From contig JALSQD010000081.1 of NCBI GenBank assembly GCA_026985615.1, positions 1 through 25,152 on the forward strand: a stretch of 25,152 nucleotides of DNA, given 5' to 3'. The notes beneath the pieces were generated by a model, which was not told the DNA's origin, ran no database searches, and was given only the letters and a program-made list of their open reading frames with translations. Source of the stretch: Thermaceae bacterium (GTDB lineage Bacteria > Deinococcota > Deinococci > Deinococcales > Marinithermaceae). The translations under genes were made by a program, and so were the position numbers. Of this stretch, positions 7,590-15,038 are shown one piece after another (the stretch's first letter is position 1; the number at the start of each line of letters is the position of its first letter).

Positions 7590-8425
7590 AGATCCTGCAT
7601 CCCACCGATTTTTCCGACGCATCCATGAAGGCGCTCGAGGTCGTGCGGCAGCTGAAGAAGCCCTTGAACGCCAAGGTGATCCTGCTACACACGCTCGAGC
7701 CCGCGCCGCAGATGCCCATCTACGGCGACTACTGGACCGAGCGCCTGGGCGAGGTGATGAAACAGGCCCAGGAGCAAGCGGTCAACGAAGCCCGCAAGCA
7801 CCTGGCCACGCTCGATCCCGAGGCCGAGCACCACCTCGAGGTGGGCCACCCCCTCAAGGTGATCCTGCGCTACGCCAAGAAGGACATCGACCTCATCGCC
7901 ATGGGCACCCACGGCGCCGACACCCTCATCGAGCGGCTGCTGGGCTCGATCACCGAGCGCGTCATCGAGCTCTCGGGCAAGCCCGTCATGGCCACCCGCG
8001 CCGGGATCGAAGTGCGCCCCATCCGCCACATCCTGGTGAGCACCGCCCTGGCCGACCCCTCGAAGCGGGCGCTGGCCTTCGCCAAGAAGATCGCCGACGC
8101 CCTGGGGGCGCGCATCACCCTCATGCACGCGGTCGAGCCGGTGGCCGAACCGCCGGTACCGATCCATATGCCCGACCCCAGCCTCAACGAGACCCGGCAG
8201 GCCTACATCGAGGAGCTGGCCAAGAAGCTCGAGGAGCTGGCCGCCCCCTACGACGCCCGCCCCCTGCTCAAGGAAGCCAAGCCGGTGGACGCCATCTGCG
8301 AGGTCGTGCCCAAGGAAGACGTAGACGCCGTCTTCATCGGCAAAAGCCGCCAGAACCGTTTCATGGGCTCGGTCACCCGCGAGGTGCTCGAACGCGCCCA
8401 GGTGCCCGTCTTCGTGCATCCATGA
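7586..8425 (+). CDS. Universal stress protein, tandem UspA domains
   Basis: Two UspA domains in one 279-residue cytosolic chain. The start is GTG 7586, six bases behind AGGAGGT and overlapping the ridA stop. Domain 1 (about 1-140) has the full nucleotide-binding signature G-2x-G-9x-GS as GTHG (107-110) through GS (120-121), so it should bind ATP. Domain 2 (about 145-279) begins IRHILVSTALADPSKRALAF, but its corresponding site is IGKSRQNRFMGS (251-262), shorter and lacking the second glycine, so nucleotide binding there is doubtful. Tandem proteins with one ATP-binding and one degenerate half are common in this family. It sits between ridA and meaB in a compact transcript; the role in stress or energy limitation is inferred from family. 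Confidence 0.93.
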   Translation: MKILHPTDFSDASMKALEVVRQLKKPLNAKVILLHTLEPAPQMPIYGDYWTERLGEVMKQAQEQAVNEARKHLATLDPEAEHHLEVGHPLKVILRYAKKDIDLIAMGTHGADTLIERLLGSITERVIELSGKPVMATRAGIEVRPIRHILVSTALADPSKRALAFAKKIADALGARITLMHAVEPVAEPPVPIHMPDPSLNETRQAYIEELAKKLEELAAPYDARPLLKEAKPVDAICEVVPKEDVDAVFIGKSRQNRFMGSVTREVLERAQVPVFVHP

Positions 8426-9357
8426 ACGTCCGCGAAGCCTTCTACAAAGGCGACCGCCGCGCCCTCGCACGTGCCCTCACCTGGGTCGAGTCGGGTCTGC
8501 CAGAAGGCGAGGCGCTCCTCAAGGAGGCCCGCGGTCAGGGGCGCGCCAGGGTCGTAGGCCTCACCGGCAGCCCCGGCGCCGGTAAGAGCACCCTGGCCGA
8601 CCGCCTGATCGAGGCCGTGCGTAAGCGAGGCGAGCGGGTGGCGGTGCTGGCGGTGGACCCTAGCTCACCCTTCACCGGCGGCGCCATCCTGGGCGACCGC
8701 ATCCGCATGATGCGCCACCACAAGGACGAGGGCGTCTTCATCCGCTCCATGGCCAGCCGCGGCTCGCTGGGCGGGCTGGCGGGGGCCACGGTCGCGGCGC
8801 TGGCGCTGCTGGAGGCCTTTGGCTTCGACTGGGTCTTCCTCGAGACCGTGGGCGTGGGTCAGAGCGAGGTGGACATCGCCCGCGTGGCCGACACCACCGT
8901 ACTCGTCCTCACCCCCGCCGCAGGCGACGCGGTGCAAGCCTTCAAAGCGGGGGTGATGGAGATCGCCGACCTGATCGTGGTCAACAAGTTCGACCTGCCC
9001 GGGGGCGAGCGGGTGGTGCAGGAGCTCAAGGCCACGCTCGAGTTCGCGCCGCCCCGCCCGGCGGGCTGGCAGGTGCCCGTGCTCACCACCGTGGCCCAGA
9101 CGGGCGAGGGTACCGAGGAGCTGCTCGAGGCCATCGAGGCCCACCACCGCCACCTGGAGGAACACGGGCTGCTTGAGCCCCACCGCATCGAGCGCGCCCG
9201 TTTCGAGATCGCCAGCGTGATCCAGCAGTTGGGCCAGGAGAGCGCGCGCAAGAGCGACGAGCTGGTGCAGCGCGTCGTCGCCGGAGAGCTGAGCCCGCGC
9301 GAGGCGGCGGGCCGGCTAGTGGCCCGGGCGCTCGAAGGACCGCAGGAGGGCGGTTAG
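8422..9357 (+). CDS. meaB: MeaB/ArgK family GTPase, chaperone of B12-dependent mutases
   Basis: G3E-family P-loop GTPase, 311 residues, that protects and reloads methylmalonyl-CoA mutase with adenosylcobalamin. Visible elements are Walker A GSPGAGKST (49-57), the VDPSSPFTGGAILGDRIRM block, the switch region ETVGVGQSEVD (141-151), and the guanine-specificity motif NKFD (188-191). The C-terminal helical extension that mediates dimerisation is present. The ATG overlaps the stress-protein stop as ATGA. No mutase subunit lies in this window, so the partner must be encoded elsewhere, and a link to the neighbouring stress genes is not obvious. Its last 42 bases overlap, on the opposite strand, the end of pncB. 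The old ArgK kinase assignment is unlikely. Confidence 0.93.
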   Translation: MNVREAFYKGDRRALARALTWVESGLPEGEALLKEARGQGRARVVGLTGSPGAGKSTLADRLIEAVRKRGERVAVLAVDPSSPFTGGAILGDRIRMMRHHKDEGVFIRSMASRGSLGGLAGATVAALALLEAFGFDWVFLETVGVGQSEVDIARVADTTVLVLTPAAGDAVQAFKAGVMEIADLIVVNKFDLPGGERVVQELKATLEFAPPRPAGWQVPVLTTVAQTGEGTEELLEAIEAHHRHLEEHGLLEPHRIERARFEIASVIQQLGQESARKSDELVQRVVAGELSPREAAGRLVARALEGPQEGG

Positions 9358-10653
9358 GCCCTCGCTGAGCTCGACCGGGTACTCGGGCTTGGGGTCGGCC
9401 GCGATCACCCGCAGGTCTTCGGGCAGTTCGCGTAGGGTCGCGAGCGTGTGCTCACGCAGGGCGGCCAGCGGCTCCGCCGGCGCGAGCCGGCGCCCTTCGC
9501 GCATGCGCCGGGCGAGCAGGGCCTCGCCCGCGAGCCGCTCGTCCGCAAGCGCCAGCACGTCGTGGATCGCGCCATCCTCACCGCGGTGGCGCCACACCTG
9601 CTTGCGCCCCGGTAGGGTGCGCTTGCCTGGGCTGGTCTTCCAGCGCGCGCCCGAGGCGTCCTCCACCAGCTTGTACACGCCCCCGAGGGCGGGTAGGTCG
9701 TAGCTCGTACCCAGGCGCGTGCCCACGCCGTAGCCGTCGGCCACGCCGCCGGCGGCCAGGAAGGCCTGGATGCGGTACTCGTCGAGGTCGCCGGAGATGA
9801 AGATGTGCACCTCGGGAAAGCCCGCCTCGTCGAAGAGGGCGCGCACGCGCCGCGTGAGCGAAGGCAGGTCGCCCGAGTCGATGCGCACGCCCGCGAGCTC
9901 GCGCCCGGCTGCGCGCAGCTCGCGCGCCACCTCGAGCGCGTGGCGCGCGCCCTGGAGGGTGTCGTAGGTGTCGATGAGCAGCACCGGCGCGGGGTGGTCG
10001 GCGACGAAGGCGCGAAAGGCCTCGAGCTCGCTGGAAAAGCTCATCACGTAGGCGTGGGCCATCGTGCCCACCACCGGCACACCCAGCCGCCGGCCCGCCT
10101 CCACGTTGGAGGTGCCGTCCAGGCCGGCCAGGTAGCTGGCGTAGGCCACCCCCAGGGCCGCCCCGGGGCCGTGGTCGCGCCGTGGGCTGAAGTCGGCCAC
10201 GCTGGCGGAGAACCCCGCCGCCAGCCGCACCCGCGCCGCCTTGGAGGCGATGAGGGTGTGGAAGTTGACCACGTTGAGCAGGTAGGTCTCAACGATCTGG
10301 GCCTCGATCCGCAGCGCCTCCACCCGCACCAGCGGCTCGCCCGGAAAGACCAGCTCGCCCTCGCGTACCGCCCAGACCTCACCCGAGAAGCGGAAGCCCG
10401 AGAGGTAGGCGAGGAAGTCGTCCGAGAACATCCCCAGCCCGCGCAGGTAGGCAAGCTCCTCCTCACCGAAGCGGAGCTGCTCGAGGTAGTCGAGGGCCTG
10501 CTCGATACCCGCGGCGACGAGGAAGCGCCGCCCCGGTACCGGCGGCCGCACGAAAAGCTCGAAGACGGCGCGCTCGTTGCGGCCGCGCCGCAGGTAGGAG
10601 TCGGCCATGGTGAGCTCGTAGAGGTCGATGGTCAGCGGGTAGCCTTCTTGCAT
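9316..10653 (-). CDS. pncB: Nicotinate phosphoribosyltransferase
   Basis: Catalyses nicotinate + PRPP (with ATP) to nicotinate mononucleotide, the committed step of NAD salvage from nicotinic acid. The 445-residue protein begins LTIDLYELTMADSYLRRG and carries the family blocks FPGEPLVRVEA, NFHTLIASKAARVRLAA, the active-site His region RRDHGPGAALG (about 158-168), LLIDTYDTLQGA, and the phosphate-binding GVRIDSGDL. The C-terminal part with YGVGTRLGTS is complete. The ATG follows GGAGGG and overlaps the Nudix gene by 22 bases, so the two form one transcript. The 3' end overlaps the oppositely oriented meaB by 42 bases, leaving no room for a terminator between them. Confidence 0.95.
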   Translation of the reverse strand: MQEGYPLTIDLYELTMADSYLRRGRNERAVFELFVRPPVPGRRFLVAAGIEQALDYLEQLRFGEEELAYLRGLGMFSDDFLAYLSGFRFSGEVWAVREGELVFPGEPLVRVEALRIEAQIVETYLLNVVNFHTLIASKAARVRLAAGFSASVADFSPRRDHGPGAALGVAYASYLAGLDGTSNVEAGRRLGVPVVGTMAHAYVMSFSSELEAFRAFVADHPAPVLLIDTYDTLQGARHALEVARELRAAGRELAGVRIDSGDLPSLTRRVRALFDEAGFPEVHIFISGDLDEYRIQAFLAAGGVADGYGVGTRLGTSYDLPALGGVYKLVEDASGARWKTSPGKRTLPGRKQVWRHRGEDGAIHDVLALADERLAGEALLARRMREGRRLAPAEPLAALREHTLATLRELPEDLRVIAADPKPEYPVELSEGLTALLRSFERPGH

Positions 10654-11144
10654 CGCTCCCTCCAGCGCTCGAGCGCCGCCCGGAAGACGCGCCGCTCGTT
10701 TTCGAACGCCAAGAGCCGCTCCACCTCCTCGGCGGGAAACCAGCGCACCTGCCGCACCTCCTCCAGCTGCGGACGCAGCTCGCCCCCTTCGTAGCGCATC
10801 AGGAAGTAGTGGACGCGCTTGTTCACCTCCACGCCCTCGTCGTCGTGGGCCATGAAGTAATAGCGCACGCGCTCGATGGGATCGAGCACCTTCACGTTCA
10901 CGCCCGTTTCTTCCTTGACCTCGCGGCGCGCGGTCTGCCAGTAGCGCTCTCCCGGCTCTACCCGCCCCTTGGGCAGGCTCCAGCGTCGGCGCTTTCCCTT
11001 GGCGGGCATGATGAGCAGCACCCGCGGCTTGCGGCAGCCACGAAACACCACCCCTCCGGCCGAGGTCACCTTGCGCTTGAGCGTGGCCTTTGGCCCCCGA
11101 TGCGGCGTTCGTTTTGTGGACTTCGCCTTCCGCCCCTCGGCCAT
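10632..11144 (-). CDS. Nudix hydrolase
   Basis: A 170-residue Nudix-domain pyrophosphohydrolase. The Nudix box is complete at about residues 60-82: it begins GRVEPGERYWQTAR and continues REVKEETGV, with all the Mg-binding glutamates. Ahead of it is a Lys/Arg-rich tail (1-25) and the strand SAGGVVFR. The substrate cannot be read from the box. The family includes Ap6A/diadenosine and (di)nucleotide-sugar hydrolases, and the coupling to pncB (22-base overlap) makes a nucleotide tied to NAD metabolism an attractive guess only. No helix-turn-helix domain is present, so it is not an NrtR-type repressor. The ATG lies six bases after a -10-like hexamer, consistent with a leaderless message. Confidence 0.9.
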   Translation of the reverse strand: MAEGRKAKSTKRTPHRGPKATLKRKVTSAGGVVFRGCRKPRVLLIMPAKGKRRRWSLPKGRVEPGERYWQTARREVKEETGVNVKVLDPIERVRYYFMAHDDEGVEVNKRVHYFLMRYEGGELRPQLEEVRQVRWFPAEEVERLLAFENERRVFRAALERWRERCKKATR

Positions 11145-11150
11145 GTACCT

Positions 11151-11179
11151 ATCACACCATGAAGACGGCCGGATAACAA
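11151..11179 (-). promoter_or_regulatory. Promoter of the Nudix-pncB operon, near-leaderless
   Basis: On the minus strand, -35 TTGTTA (11174-11179) and -10 TGTGAT (11151-11156) are separated by exactly 17 bases. Each matches four of six consensus positions. The -10 box ends six bases before the ATG, leaving essentially no 5' untranslated region. Confidence 0.45.
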
Positions 11180-11253
11180 ACGCGGCCTACACGCCTTCCT
11201 CCGCGTTCTGGCTTGATCGAAACCATTCCCTAACCCCGCAAACTTGTGACTGG

Positions 11254-11268
11254 GCAGTTGTAAACTGC
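11254..11268. promoter_or_regulatory. Small dyad in the divergent gap, possible operator
   Basis: GCAGTT and AACTGC form a perfect dyad around GTA. It lies between the Nudix gene (minus) and the small membrane protein (plus), where a regulator of either could bind. The 220-base gap otherwise holds the Nudix promoter and the AAAGGAGG ribosome site of the small gene. Chance occurrence of a six-base dyad is not negligible. Confidence 0.25.
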
Positions 11269-11364
11269 TTCCGTAGGCGGCGTGGACCGTTTTCAATCTG
11301 AGCGTTTTTCTCCACCTCGCGCGCATCCTTCGCACTCACACCGCCGCGCGAAAGGAGGCTGACC

Positions 11365-11601
11365 ATGCTTATTCGCTTCGTAGCCAGCAGTTTCGAAACC
11401 CTGATCGAGGTCGCGATGTGGCTCGTCCTGCTGATCGGCGCCATCCAGGGGTACGCCTTGGGGCGGGGAAGCTTGATCGGTGCCCTTGTGGGCGTCGTCT
11501 TAGCCCTGATCTTTGACGTCGTGGTTTTTGGTACGCTGGTGGTCCTGCTGGACATCCGCAACGAGCTCAAGAAGCTCGGGCGCACCCCGCCGGCCGCCTA
11601 A
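11365..11601 (+). CDS. Small two-helix membrane protein of unknown function
   Basis: A 78-residue protein I do not recognise by family. It has two predicted membrane helices: about residues 13-33, ending in the Gly-rich turn GAIQGYALGRGS, and about 36-62 (LIGALVGVVLALIFDVVVFGTLVVLL). A short charged tail, DIRNELKKLGRTPPAA, follows. Glycine spacing in the helices suggests tight packing or oligomerisation. The start is well supported by AAAGGAGG six bases before the ATG, and the reading frame shows GC-biased third positions like its neighbours. It stands alone between the Nudix operon and tRNA-Lys, followed at once by a stem-loop. Real gene, function unknown. Confidence 0.75.
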   Translation: MLIRFVASSFETLIEVAMWLVLLIGAIQGYALGRGSLIGALVGVVLALIFDVVVFGTLVVLLDIRNELKKLGRTPPAA

Positions 11602-11602
11602 C

Positions 11603-11622
11603 CCCGGACGGGGTCGTCCGGG
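11603..11622 (+). terminator. Stem-loop right after the small membrane protein gene
   Basis: CCCGGACG (11603-11610) pairs perfectly with CGTCCGGG (11615-11622) around the loop GGGT, starting two bases after the stop codon. The downstream sequence is A-rich rather than T-rich, so it would act as a U-tract-free terminator or a 3'-end stabiliser. Confidence 0.5.
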
Positions 11623-11635
11623 ACAAACAACGAAA

Positions 11636-11658
11636 AGGACGGGGAAGCTCCCCGTCCT
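11636..11658 (-). terminator. Intrinsic terminator of tRNA-Lys
   Basis: A perfect 10-bp stem, AGGACGGGGA with TCCCCGTCCT, around loop AGC. Read on the minus strand it begins two bases after the tRNA CCA end and is followed by TTTTCGTTGTTTG, a proper T-rich tail. Confidence 0.85.
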
Positions 11659-11660
11659 GA

Positions 11661-11737
11661 TGGTGGGCCGTGTAGGACTCGAACCTACGACCAACCGATT
11701 AAAAGTCGGTTGCTCTACCAAACTGAGCTAACGGCCC
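11661..11737 (-). tRNA. tRNA-Lys (anticodon TTT)
   Basis: The minus strand folds into a complete cloverleaf of 77 bases. The acceptor stem is GGGCCGT with ACGGCCC, the D-arm is AGCTCAGTTTGGTAGAGC, the anticodon loop CTTTTAA has anticodon TTT (Lys), the T-arm has the GGTTCGAGTCC consensus, the discriminator base is A, and CCA is encoded. The 3' end is directly followed by its terminator and the 5' end preceded by a consensus promoter. Confidence 0.98.
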
Positions 11738-11750
11738 GTTTGGCCCCAAA

Positions 11751-11779
11751 ATTATATGGGAGGCCCAACCCCGTGTCAA
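11751..11779 (-). promoter_or_regulatory. Perfect consensus promoter of tRNA-Lys
   Basis: On the minus strand TTGACA (11774-11779), a 17-base spacer and TATAAT (11751-11756) match the housekeeping sigma consensus at all twelve positions. The predicted start is about seven bases before the mature tRNA 5' end, so little 5' processing is needed. Confidence 0.9.
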
Positions 11780-11823
11780 ACGACGCGCCCGGCCTGCGGG
11801 GGCAGCTCGGCGCGCCGGGATGT

Positions 11824-11829
11824 TAGCCT
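11824..11829 (+). promoter_or_regulatory. -10-like box directly ahead of the antiporter start
   Basis: TAGCCT (TANNNT type) lies seven bases before ATG 11837. There is no convincing Shine-Dalgarno site or -35 box. The placement fits a leaderless transcript, divergent from the tRNA-Lys promoter. Confidence 0.45.
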
Positions 11830-11836
11830 TTGAAGC

Positions 11837-12775
11837 ATGGCCTGGTTCTGGGTCGGCTTGGGCATTGGATTGCTCTACCTCGGGGGCGAGTGGCTGGTGC
11901 GCTACTCGGTGGCGCTAGCGCGCAGGCTGGGCATCAGCCCGCTGGTGGTGGGCCTCACCGTGGTTGCCTTCGGCACGAGCGCCCCCGAGCTGGCCGCCAC
12001 GCTGGCGGCCGCCTTCAAGGGCAGCCCCCAGATGGCCTACGGCAACGTGGTGGGCTCGAACATCGCCAACCTCTCGCTGGTGCTGGGCCTGGCCGCGCTG
12101 GTGCGGCCGCTGCGCACCCAAGCGCGCTTCATCCGGCGGGAGATGCCCTTTCTCTTCGCGGTGAGCCTGGTGCTCTTCGCCGTCCTGGCCGACGGCGCCA
12201 TCGGGCGGCTCGAGGGGGCGCTGCTGGTGTTGGGACTCATCGTCTACCTGGGCTACCTGCTGCGCGAACGCGAGGAGCCGCCCGATGTGGAGGCCGAGTT
12301 CGCCGCCGAGTTTCGGGCCGAGGGGCCCCCGCCGCTGCTGGCCCTGCTGGGCATCGCGGGGGGCGTCGTTCTGCTCACCCTGGGCGCCTCGTCGCTGGTG
12401 GAAGGGGCGGTGACGCTGGCGCGGAGCTGGGGCGTGCCCGACCGCGTGATCGGCCTCACCGTGGTGGCCCTGGGCACGAGCCTGCCCGAACTGGCCAGTG
12501 CGCTCGTGGCCGCGCGCAAGGGCGAGTCGGAGATCGTGCTGGGCAACCTGGTGGGCTCGAACATCTTCAACGTCTTCGCCATCCTCGGCATCACCGCGCT
12601 CGTGCACCCCATCCGGGTCAACGGCGGCGCGCCCTCGCTCGACCTCGGCGTGATGCTGGCGCTGGTGCTGCTCGCCTGGCCCTTCCTCTACACCGGCCTG
12701 CGCCTGGGACGCCGGGAGGGGGCGGTGCTGCTCGCCGTCTACCTACTCTACGTGCGCTACCTCTTCGTCGCATGA
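11837..12775 (+). CDS. CaCA-family Na+/Ca2+ (cation) antiporter, YrbG type
   Basis: Inner-membrane cation/proton or Na+/Ca2+ exchanger, 312 residues, about ten helices in two inverted halves. The two alpha repeats carrying the ion site are obvious duplicates: GTSAPEL (46-52) with GNVVGSNIANL (69-79), and GTSLPEL (213-219) with GNLVGSNIFN (236-245). A short acidic cytoplasmic loop (about 143-163) lacks the regulatory domain of eukaryotic exchangers, as is normal for bacterial members. The ion specificity is not decidable from sequence. The stop overlaps the start of the DedA gene as ATGA, so the two membrane proteins are co-translated. Confidence 0.92.
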   Translation: MAWFWVGLGIGLLYLGGEWLVRYSVALARRLGISPLVVGLTVVAFGTSAPELAATLAAAFKGSPQMAYGNVVGSNIANLSLVLGLAALVRPLRTQARFIRREMPFLFAVSLVLFAVLADGAIGRLEGALLVLGLIVYLGYLLREREEPPDVEAEFAAEFRAEGPPPLLALLGIAGGVVLLTLGASSLVEGAVTLARSWGVPDRVIGLTVVALGTSLPELASALVAARKGESEIVLGNLVGSNIFNVFAILGITALVHPIRVNGGAPSLDLGVMLALVLLAWPFLYTGLRLGRREGAVLLAVYLLYVRYLFVA

Positions 12776-13266
12776 ACTATCTCGAGCTCGCCGAACAGGT
12801 CTCGCTCTTCGGCGGGGCGCTGCTGCTCTTTCTGGAAACGGGGGCTCTCTTCGGCCTCTTCGTGCCCGGGGGCGACAGCCTGGTGCTGGCGCTCGGGGTG
12901 CTCGCCGGCTGGGGCAGACTCGAGCCGCTCACGCTCTGGCTGGCCCTGGCCACGGGCACGATGCTAGGGCAATGGAGCGGCTACTACTGGGGCGTGCGCC
13001 TGGGACCATCGCTCTTTCGCAAGGTGCCGCCGGAAAAGCTCGAGCGCGCCCGCCGTTTTCTGGCCCGCTCCGGCCGCTGGGCGGTGCTCGCCGCCCCCTT
13101 CGTGCCGGTGGTGCGCACCCTGACCCCCTTCTTGATGGGCGCGGGCGGCACCCCCTGGCGCGCCTACTTCTTTTGGTCGGCCGCCGCCGCCTGGATTTGG
13201 ACGGGAAGCCTCGTCGCCATGGGCTACCACGCCACCGCCCGGGTGCTCGGCTGGCTGGGCTTATAG
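12772..13266 (+). CDS. DedA/VTT-domain membrane protein
   Basis: A 164-residue DedA (SNARE-associated, VTT) family membrane protein; members transport undecaprenyl phosphate and phosphatidylethanolamine or support the proton gradient. Recognisable features are the re-entrant block GLFVPGGDSLVLALGVLAG (about 28-46), the GQWSGYYWGVRLG segment, and the conserved APFVPVVRTLTPFLMGAGG (about 108-126) with its essential arginine. It is shorter than typical 190-220-residue members, mostly at the C-terminus, but contains the core domain. The start ATG overlaps the antiporter stop. Specific substrate unknown. Confidence 0.88.
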   Translation: MNYLELAEQVSLFGGALLLFLETGALFGLFVPGGDSLVLALGVLAGWGRLEPLTLWLALATGTMLGQWSGYYWGVRLGPSLFRKVPPEKLERARRFLARSGRWAVLAAPFVPVVRTLTPFLMGAGGTPWRAYFFWSAAAAWIWTGSLVAMGYHATARVLGWLGL

Positions 13267-13305
13267 CACAACCTGCTCACGCTTTTTGTCCCTTGTGAAA
13301 GGGGG

Positions 13306-13331
13306 TATAAAAGGGTAGGCCCTGCAGGGCC
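13306..13331 (+). promoter_or_regulatory. pckA promoter -10 with 14-bp palindrome
   Basis: TATAAA (13306-13311) is a good -10 box 29 bases before the ATG; the -35 region (TTTTTG at 13283-13288, 17-base spacer) is weak. The predicted start point falls at or beside a perfect 14-base palindrome, GGCCCTGCAGGGCC (13318-13331), which ends just before the ribosome-binding GGGAGG. A repressor bound there would block initiation. Confidence 0.5.
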
Positions 13332-13339
13332 GGGAGGCG

Positions 13340-14929
<1,590 letters not shown>

Positions 14930-14933
14930 CGCT

Positions 14934-14964
14934 CCGCGGCCTTCCACCCGGAAGGCGACCGCGG
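14934..14964 (+). terminator. Two-part hairpin after pckA
   Basis: CCGCG pairs with CGCGG outside, and GCCTTCC with GGAAGGC inside, around the loop ACCC; one side has a GAC bulge. It starts four bases past the pckA stop and has no T-run. It probably marks the pckA mRNA end, separating it from the heme A locus. Confidence 0.6.
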
Positions 14965-15038
14965 TAAGATGACCCCCATAGGGACGTTTGCCCTACTCAG
15001 CTTGCTGAGAATGGGCAAAGGAACTTCCGATGGGGGTC
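14965..15038 (+). promoter_or_regulatory. Leader of ctaAB with start-codon-sequestering fold
   Basis: GACCCCCAT (14971-14979) is perfectly complementary to ATGGGGGTC (15030-15038), which is the start codon and next two codons of ctaAB. Between them lies an inner stem-loop: TTTGCCC (14987-14993) with GGGCAAA (15013-15019), then CTCAG with CTGAG around CTTG. The ribosome site AAAGGA (15017-15022) partly lies in the inner helix. A possible -10 box, TAAGAT (14965-14970), sits immediately upstream; if that is the promoter the RNA would start inside the outer arm, so read-through from pckA or another start would be needed for the full helix. It does not match a riboswitch class I know. Confidence 0.55.

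Noticed and set aside
6204..7622. Long minus-strand open frame of 472 codons opposite the phosphatase and ridA
   Set aside because: Shadow of two clearly recognisable genes; no motif, promoter or ribosome site of its own.
8422..9357. ArgK arginine/ornithine transport kinase
   Set aside because: The GTPase motifs and ETVGVGQSE block are those of MeaB; the kinase annotation for this family is outdated.
13293..13299. TGTGA half-site ahead of pckA as a CRP site
   Set aside because: Only one half of the dyad is present; the other arm does not match at the required spacing.
14987..15020. CTGAGA and purine-rich segments reminiscent of a TPP riboswitch in the ctaAB leader
   Set aside because: The rest of the conserved TPP core (the second sensor arm) is absent, and the gene is not in thiamine metabolism.
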